A DNA stretch of 64,000 nt from Nematostella vectensis. Taxonomy: Eukaryota > Cnidaria > Anthozoa > Actiniaria > Edwardsiidae. Every line of letters begins with the position of its first letter. Positions within the stretch are counted from its first letter, which is position 1. The position numbers and the translations under genes are program-made. Positions 57,601 through 64,000 of the stretch are shown here, in pieces. The stretch spans positions 12,569,208 to 12,633,207 of the forward strand of contig NC_064046.1 of NCBI RefSeq assembly GCF_932526225.1, written 5' to 3'. The notes below the pieces were generated by a model that saw only the letters and a list, made by a program, of their open reading frames with translations, was not told the DNA's origin and did no database searches.

Positions 57601-60600
57601 GTTGGTTCTAGAGCTGAAAGCTGGTGATGAGATGGCAGACCATGTGCATAACTTATCTAAGGTATATGAAACTGTGTGTAAGGGTAGATTGCCGTAGTGC
57701 CTTAAGCTTTTTTTAAGAGAGGGAGGGGAAGTGTTGATATGGATACATGACTTACAGTCGAAGCTATCTGAGCGACCGCTCTCATAAGCGACCAGCCCCG
57801 ATAATGACCACGATCACGAATCACCGATTGAATTGTCACACAAACTCTGTAATTTTAAGCTATCGTAAGCGACCAACTTATCAGTGCGACCAGCTCCGTT
57901 AACGACCACAATTTCAAAACACCAACTAAGATTTTCTTTTATTTTTAAAGCTGCATTGTCACCATTTTACTTCCGGTCGATTACGTAACAATCTCCGATG
58001 ATTTTTAACGGGAAACGCGAAAAATATTTCAAAATATTGAAAGCAGTGTGTTTATTGGAAGTTTTTTTGAGGATGTGATTGATAATTTAGAGCGGATGGC
58101 CTGTTTAATATCTCGGATTTTAATAGATTCTTTTGTCTTTTAACGGTTGAGGTTTCCGTCGGACCTCCGGAAGTAAACTGGTGACAATGCGGCTTTAAGC
58201 TCTCGTAAGCGACCACAATGATTTTTGGCTTTACAACATCAGTCAACACCTGATAAACATCATATCCAATGCATGCTGAAATCACATATAAAGCAGAAAT
58301 GTTGTAATGTTTCACAAAAGCTGCCTTTCCAGTAGACAACTATTAAAGAATTCCATAATTTCAATTTTCTAACTTCAATTTCAACCATTTCTTTGTCTCC
58401 AGAAAATGTGTAAATGCAAGGAATCTCTATTCCATTGCCAGCTCCACGATTTATCCTTTTTCCAGTTACAATAGCCATCCACTTGTTTGTTGCACGCTTT
58501 AGAAATCGGCTAACAAAAGACGCCATGCGATCGTCGTAGACGCAGAAGATATTCTCATGAGGAAAAGCTTAAGTCGTCGATATAAACGAGCATAATGAGC
58601 TAATTTGCGTAAAATCATAAAAAAACTCAATCAATTCTAAAACGCATGCTGCCTTAATGTGCCCATCCCTCAAGATTCATAAAACCTATTCAATATTTGT
58701 TTTCGAGCAATACTACTTGAAATATTTGCTTTAATCTGTATCTATGACGTCACTTTATGACATCACGGGGTAAAGTCATCATAATAGTCAGCACACTTTT
58801 GTTGGTCAACTTGGCAAATATCAGACCCTTATGACTTTCTACAAGGCTTTTATGCTATATTCCATTTTCCTTAGCAACAGATGTAGCACTATGTTAGACC
58901 TACTCTGATGATTTACTGTATGTGTTTGCAGGCACTGAAATCATCAAGGGAACAAATACAAAAAATCCACCGAAATGCTCTGGAAGTAAGTGTACTTCAT
59001 CTCATAAATGTCATGAGATACGCCTTTCTAAGTGAGGTAGCCCAATATGCTGCAAGCTTATAATATGTAAAGTGTGTGCAGGGCCGTAGCAGGGGGTTAG
59101 GCACTGGGGGATGTGCCCCCCCTCCCAATATCTTTGAAAATTACAAGAGAATTACCAGAAGGGGCGTGGCTGTGCCCCCCACTATTTTCTTCACAATAGA
59201 AAACCTCTATTGTGCCCCCCCCAACTTATGCCGTCTGCTCTGGTGTGACATTGTGTCGTTGCACCCTAACAACATGTAAAGTGTGTGACATTGTGTCGCT
59301 GCACCCATAATATATAAAGTGTGTGGCATTTTGACGACATATTCTTTGTCGTGGTGGAGACGAAGTAGAGACTGACCTACGTTTATAGGATGATTTTGTG
59401 TATGTTTATTTGTTTTCGGGGTGCCTTCGAAAAATCTTAACAGATTTTTTAATATCAGCTATCACTCAAACTTTGAACTGGAACAGAATCAGTTTGATTT
59501 AGCAGAGCTCTATGACAAAAACACCTCTGCTTCTCATTGTTCCATATAAATCATGAAATAAAAAGAGATTAGGATAATGAAAAGAGTTTGAGTCAGCTGG
59601 AAGTTCCAGTTATCCAGGTTTTTAGTTATTAGGTTATTCTAGTAAAAAATGAAACTGAAACTTAATATGTCAATATTCAATTCAAATGGAATCTGAGTTA
59701 CCCTTGTTCAAGCGAGGTTCCACTGTAATTCATGTTTTCAGATAAAAACGCTGATTTTATTATTCATTTACCATTTTCAGATGTATAGACAAGAAACCGA
59801 AGACTTAAAAGAGGAACTAGCAAGGTGTACATTTCAAGTGCAGGTAAAACACCACTTCCTTGGGCTTGTAGCCCTTGTAGCCATACTATAAGGGCTTGTA
59901 ACCCTTGTAGCCATACTGTAAGGGCTTGTAACCCTTGTAGCCATACTATAAGGGCATGTAACCCTTGTAGCCATACTGTAAGGGCATGTAACCCTTGTAG
60001 CCATACTGTAAGGGCTTGTAACCCTTGTAGCCATACTATAAGGGCTTGTAACCCTTGTAGCCATACTGTAAGGGCTTGTAACCCTTGTAGCCATACTATA
60101 AGGGCATGTAACCCTTGTAGCCATACTGTAAGGGCATGTAACCCTTGTAGCCATACTGTAAGGGCTTGTAACCCTTGTAGCCATACTATAAGGGCTTGTA
60201 ACCCTTGTAGCCATACTGTAAGGGCTTGTAACCCTTGTAGCCATACTATAAGGGCATGTAACCCTTGTAGCCATACTGTAAGGGCTTGTAACCCTTGTAG
60301 CCATACTGTAAGGGCTTGTAACCCTTGTTGCCATACTGTAAGGGCTTGTAACCCTTGTAGCCATACTGTAAGGGCTTATAACCCTTGTAGCCATACTGTA
60401 AGGGCTTGTAACCCGTGTAGCCATACTGTAAGGGCTTGTAACCCTTGTAGCCATACTATAAGGGCATGTAACCCTTGTAGCCATACTGTAAGGGCTTGTA
60501 ACCCTTGTAGCCATACTGTAAGGGCTTGTAACCCTTGTAGCCATACTTTAAGGGCTTGTAACCCTTGTAGCCATACTGTAAGGGCTTGTAACCCTTGTAG

Positions 60601-62966
60601 CCATACTGTAAGGGCTTATAACCCTTGTAGCCATACTGTAAGGGCTTGTAACCCTTGTAGCCATACTGTAAGGGCTTGTAACCCTTGTAGCCATACTGTA
60701 AGGGCATGTTACCCTTGTAGCCATACTGTAAGGGTATGTAACCCTTGTAGCCATACTGTAAGGGCTTGTAACCCTTGTAGCCATACTGTAAGGGCATGTA
60801 ACCCTTGTAGCCATACTGTAAGGGCTTGTAACCCTTGTAGCCATACTGTAAGGGCTTGTAACCCTTGTAGCCATACTGTAAGGGCTTATAACCCTTGTAG
60901 CCATACTGTAAGGGCTTGTAACCTGTGTAGCCATACTGTAAGGGCTTGTAACCCTTGTAGCCATACTGTAAGGGCTTGTAACCCTTGTAGCCATACTGTA
61001 AGGGCTTATAACCCTTGTAGCCATACTGTAAGGGCTTGTAACCCGTGTAGCCATACTGTAAGGGCTTGTAACCCTTGTAGCCATACTGTAAGGGCATGTA
61101 ACCCTTTTAGCGATACTGTAAGGGCTTGTAACCCTTGTAGCCATACTGTTAGGGCTTGTAACCCTTGTAGCCATACTGTAAGGGCTTGTAACCCTTGTAG
61201 CCATACTGTAAGGGCTTGTAACCCTTGTAGCCATACTTTAAGGGCTTGTAACCCTTGTAGCAATACTGTAAGGGCATGTAACCCTTGTAGCCATACTGTA
61301 AGGGCTTGTAACCCTTGTAGCCATACTGTAAGGGCATGTAACCCTTGTAGCCATACTATAAGGGCTTGTAACCCTTGTAGCCATACTGTAAGGGCTTGTA
61401 ACCCTTGTAGCCATACTGTAAGGGCATGTAACCCTTGTAGCCATACTATAAGGGCTTGTAACCCTTGTAGCCATACTGTTAGGGCTTGTAACCCTTGTAG
61501 CCATACTGTAAGGGCATGTAACCCTTGTTGCCATACTTTAAGGGCTTGTAACCCTTGTAGCCATACTGGATTCAAATAAGGTTTCCTAAGGACTGGTGTT
61601 ACAGAATGTTATCATCGCATGTATTTTAAGATCAGCCTGCAAGCTCCATAGCCTTTTTTCTTCAGTTTTGATCTTGCTTACTTATTAAATTCTATCAATG
61701 TTTATAAGGCTTCTTGACATTAAGATTTGAATTTCTTATCAGTCAAGTATCCTATAGGTTTTACCTTCGGAAGTCCCCTCCCCCCCCTCCCCATAAGAAA
61801 CTCTTTTTGTTGCCATTAAATTATATATTCAATACTTTTTCATAAATTTACCAAATTTTTTTTCAGTCGAGGATCTTAGAGACTGATGCACTGAAAGAGC
61901 AGCTATGCGCTCAGGAAGTCCGATTCAAGGAAGGACTGAAGGTGGGTGGTTATTCAAAACAAAAAATGCGCAAAAAATTCCTGAAAGAGAAAATAATGCT
62001 AAAACACGCAACTACAAAAAAATCCCTCCCCCTGTCACCCTCTTATGTTTTCCGGCGGCGTAGCCAGGATTTTTAACAGGAGGGGGCCCGCCCTTTCAAG
62101 GCATTTTCTCCTGTGTTTTAGATTGTCCCATACATTTACTTTATTTTTCGCTGCTAGAAAGGAGGGGAGGCTGACCCCCTGGGCCACCCCCCTGGGCCAC
62201 CACCCTGGCTACGCCCCTGTTTTCTTACATTAAAATTAAATTTTTTTTTCTTTTTATCATTCAAGGCACAGGACAACTACATTAAAACTCTGCGTCACAA
62301 GTACTCGGACCTACAGCAGTACGTGACGTCAACAGAAGAGGTAAGGCTATCATCAGTCTTATTAAAACAAAATAAAAAAAACGCTTTAGCTCTGGAATAT
62401 AGGAAAAGGTCATTATTTATTGGGGCTGCTAAGTTGATTTTTTTTCCGTTAAAAAATCAAAATTAAAAAAGGTCCTCCCCCAGAACAAAAAGGTGCTAAA
62501 TCCATCAACTTCTTCCATGTAAACTTTCGCTCGTATTGTTACTTTTTCTTGAAATATAGTCAAGTCGTGAGATGCTTTTTACAGGAGAAACCAAAAAATT
62601 ATGACCGTATAAATACTCTCGCTACCGTTCCGTGCTGTACAAAAAAGTGGGATTGGGGACTCACTTTGTCACGAAAAAAATGTTTTATTTTTTTTTGTGT
62701 AAATGTGTAACCATTGTCACTAGGAGCGCCGACACAAGACTCCGTTAAGGGTCGATTACAGTTCCACATGTCGAAACAAGACATTCTTGACGACTGTTTT
62801 GTTTTGATATTCTAATTATGATATGCTTGTTGTACGCCTCGTAGCTGTTGGTTATGTGCAAGCTTTTTCGTTTCAGAAATATTTCTACTCCCTTGTTATC
62901 GGTGTCAAGTTGAACATGGCGGTTTGCGGTCATCGGATCGATCAGATCAACCAACTCAAACCAATG
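54644..62966 (+). CDS. SNX16: SNX16-like sorting nexin (PX domain plus long coiled coil), 3' partial
   Basis: Thirteen phase-matched exons: 54644-54859, 54946-55032, 55242-55314, 55689-55764, 56344-56413, 56674-56853, 57009-57276, 57612-57661, 58932-58985, 59781-59843, 61867-61941, 62266-62340 and 62877-62966, giving 459 codons. Residues 1-65 are a Ser-rich disordered start. The PX domain (about 66-170) shows YRRYQDF (89-95, phosphoinositide-binding Arg), the proline turn LPPRRIFRDNF (113-123) and DFIERRQHGLEEF (126-138), all as in SNX16, an endosomal PI3P-binding protein. From about 170 a helical coiled coil runs to the end of the model. SNX16 has a shorter coiled coil, so this may be a relative rather than the strict orthologue. 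The last exon ends in phase 0 with a donor, so the gene continues beyond the window. Introns hold transposons and two large minisatellites. Confidence 0.8.
57757..58617. mobile_element. 'CTCTCGTAAGCGACC' family element, copy 2
   Basis: It begins CAGTCGAAGCTATCTGAGCG and matches the reverse complement of the 30030-31192 element through ACCACGATCACGAATCACCG and GACCAGC(C/T)CCG. It ends near CGTCGATATAAACGAGCATA. It contains a minus-strand frame from 58526 starting MASFVSRFLKRATNKWM. It is split by the MITE at 57945-58198 and lies in SNX intron 8. Confidence 0.8.
57945..58198. mobile_element. TTAA-flanked MITE inserted in another transposon
   Basis: Ends AAAGCTGCATTGTCACCA and CTGGTGACAATGCGGCTTT are inverted repeats bordered by TTAA on both sides. 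Inside, GATTACGTAACAATCTCCG and GAGCGGATGGCCTGTT match the other copies. The equivalent stretch of the 30030-31192 element lacks this insertion. Confidence 0.9.
59078..59235. mobile_element. 'CAGGGCCGT' family element
   Basis: It begins CAGGGCCGTAGCAGGGGGTT and contains AGAATTACCAGAAGGGGCGT and GGCTGTGCCCCCCACTATTT. The right end is not clear. It lies in SNX intron 9. Flanking TATAAAGTGTGTG-type words recur on both sides. Confidence 0.65.
59861..61570. repeat. 30-bp minisatellite, 56+ copies, no indels
   Basis: Tandem units of CCATACTGTAAGGGCTTGTA plus ACCCTTGTAG fall in one fixed 30-bp register from 59881 to 61560 without a single insertion or deletion, flanked by partial units. Variation is confined to a few columns (G/A in ACTGTAA, T/A in GCTTGTA, TTGTA/TTATA, CTTG/CGTG). 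The array starts about 18 bp after the donor of SNX exon 10, in intron 10. Because the unit is a multiple of three, long frames stay open on both strands; they are not genes. Confidence 0.98.
62053..62219. mobile_element. hAT-like MITE (GGCGTAGCCAGG type)
   Basis: The left end GGCGGCGTAGCCAGGATT pairs with the right end CCACCCTGGCTACGCCCCTG. Inside is a GGGGGCCCGCCC block and an AT core. It lies in SNX intron 11, just before exon 12. Confidence 0.6.
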
Positions 62967-63030
62967 GTATGCACATTTAATTTGATTCTCTATTCATTCG
63001 ACTAGACTTGTGTTTTTGCTCTATTTATTG

Positions 63031-64000
63031 GCTCAAACCAATGTTACACGCATTTTAGGCAATGATACACGCATTTAAGCTATGATACACACATTTTAGG
63101 CAATGATACACGCATTTAAGCTATGATACACACATTTTAGGCAATGATACACGCATTTTAGGAAGTGATACACGCATTTTAGGCAATGATACACGCATTA
63201 GGCAATGATACACGCATTTAAGCTATGATACACACATTTTAGGCAATGATACACGCATTTTAGGAAGTGATACACACATTTTAGGCAATGATACACGCAT
63301 TTTAGGAAGTGATACACGCATTTTAGGCAATGGTACACGCATTTTAGGCAATGATTCACGCATTTTAATCGATGGTACACGCATTTTAGGCAATGGTACA
63401 CGCATTTTAGGCAATGATACACGCATTTTAGGCAATGGTACACGCATTTTAATCGATGGTACACGCATTTCAGGCAGTGATACACGCATTTTAGGCAATG
63501 ATACACGCATTTTAGGCAATGATACACTTAAGGCAATGGTACGCGCATTTTAGGCAATGATTCACGCATTTTAGGCAATGATTCACGCATTTTAGGCAAT
63601 GATACACGCATTTTAGGCAATGATACACGCATTTTAGACAATGCACGCATTTTAGGCAAGGTACACGCATTTTAGCCATTAGTACTTGCATTTTAGCCAA
63701 AAATAAACGCATTTTAGGCAATGATACACGCATTTTAGGCAATGATACACGCATTTTAGGCAATGGTACACGCATTTTAGGCAATGATACACGCATTTTA
63801 GGCAATGATACACGCATTAGGCAATGATACACGCATTAGGCAATGATACACGCATTTTAGGCAATGATTCACGCATTTTAGGCAATGATTCACGCATTTT
63901 AGGCAATGATACACGCATTTTCGCCAATGATACGCACATTTTCGCCAACGATAAATGCATTTTAGGCAATGATACACGCATTTTAGGCAATGGTACACGC
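63031..64000. repeat. 21-bp minisatellite, ~45 copies, running off the window
   Basis: Tandem copies of CAATGATACACGCATTTTAG plus G, with variants CAATGGTACACG, AAGTGATACACG, GCTATGATACACA and AATCGATGGTACACG. The array follows SNX exon 13 by about 65 bp and is still running at 64000. Its first unit begins CTCAAACCAATG, identical to the last 12 bases of SNX exon 13 at 62955-62966. Confidence 0.97.

Noticed and set aside
59825..61579. 584-residue open frame with ACNPCSHTVR decapeptide repeats (and matching long frames on the minus strand)
   Set aside because: It is the translation of the 30-bp intronic array. The unit length is a multiple of three so frames stay open. The frame does not continue SNX exon 10, whose own frame hits a stop soon after the donor.
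63198..63998. Several frames with YHCLKCV or LPKMRVS repeats
   Set aside because: They are shadows of the 21-bp minisatellite in SNX intron 13.

Overview
The window looks like nuclear DNA from an invertebrate animal, most likely an anthozoan cnidarian such as a sea anemone or coral. That placement is an inference. It rests on small GT-AG-bounded exons in AT-rich introns, on metazoan families (EMC8, C16orf87/MHAP1, TOX, an SNX16-like sorting nexin), and on a high load of short inverted-repeat transposons, non-LTR retrotransposon tails and minisatellites. I see no bacterial operons, phage, CRISPR arrays, tRNAs or rRNAs.

Layout, left to right. (1) 1-147: 21-bp minisatellite. (2) 499-3268, minus: MIF4G-like gene whose third coding exon carries a canonical eIF4E-binding motif; its 3' end lies outside the window. 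(3) 5909-10265, minus: complete six-exon EMC8, an ER membrane complex subunit. It is head-to-head with (4) 10557-13412, plus: a two-exon gene for an unrecognised 767-residue disordered protein with an N-myristoylation-type start and a Myc-like nuclear signal. The two ATGs are about 290 bp apart, a likely bidirectional promoter. (5) 15806-20111, minus: complete five-exon C16orf87/MHAP1-type zinc-ribbon protein with two AT-hooks on consecutive exons. (6) 20.3-28.2 kb: gene desert dominated by transposons, notably a 4.95-kb CAC-ended element with a second 1.17-kb element nested in it. (7) 28283-31789, minus: two-exon type II membrane fucosyltransferase-like enzyme of 596 residues. (8) 31.8-43.5 kb: retrotransposon remnants, minisatellites, MITEs and a few weak exons of an unrecognised minus-strand gene. 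(9) 44044-51725, minus: TOX-family HMG-box gene with an unusually long low-complexity N-terminal half. (10) 54644-62966, plus: SNX16-like PX plus coiled-coil gene, 13 exons visible, continuing off the right edge. Two of its introns carry large minisatellites (30-bp and 21-bp units).

The genes do not form a pathway; this is ordinary mixed gene neighbourhood. The coding models were built by matching splice sites and reading-frame phase by eye. Exon lengths sum in frame for EMC8, MHAP1, the fucosyltransferase, the 767-residue protein, the TOX exons listed and the SNX gene, which is the main reason for confidence in them.

The most interesting signals are at the meeting point of genes and repeats: minisatellites that contain or abut splice sites (MHAP1 exon 4 acceptor, SNX exon 13 donor, a TOX HMG-box acceptor), an indel-free 30-bp array with a higher-order pattern, and a TTAA-flanked MITE whose near-exact empty site is present elsewhere in the same window.
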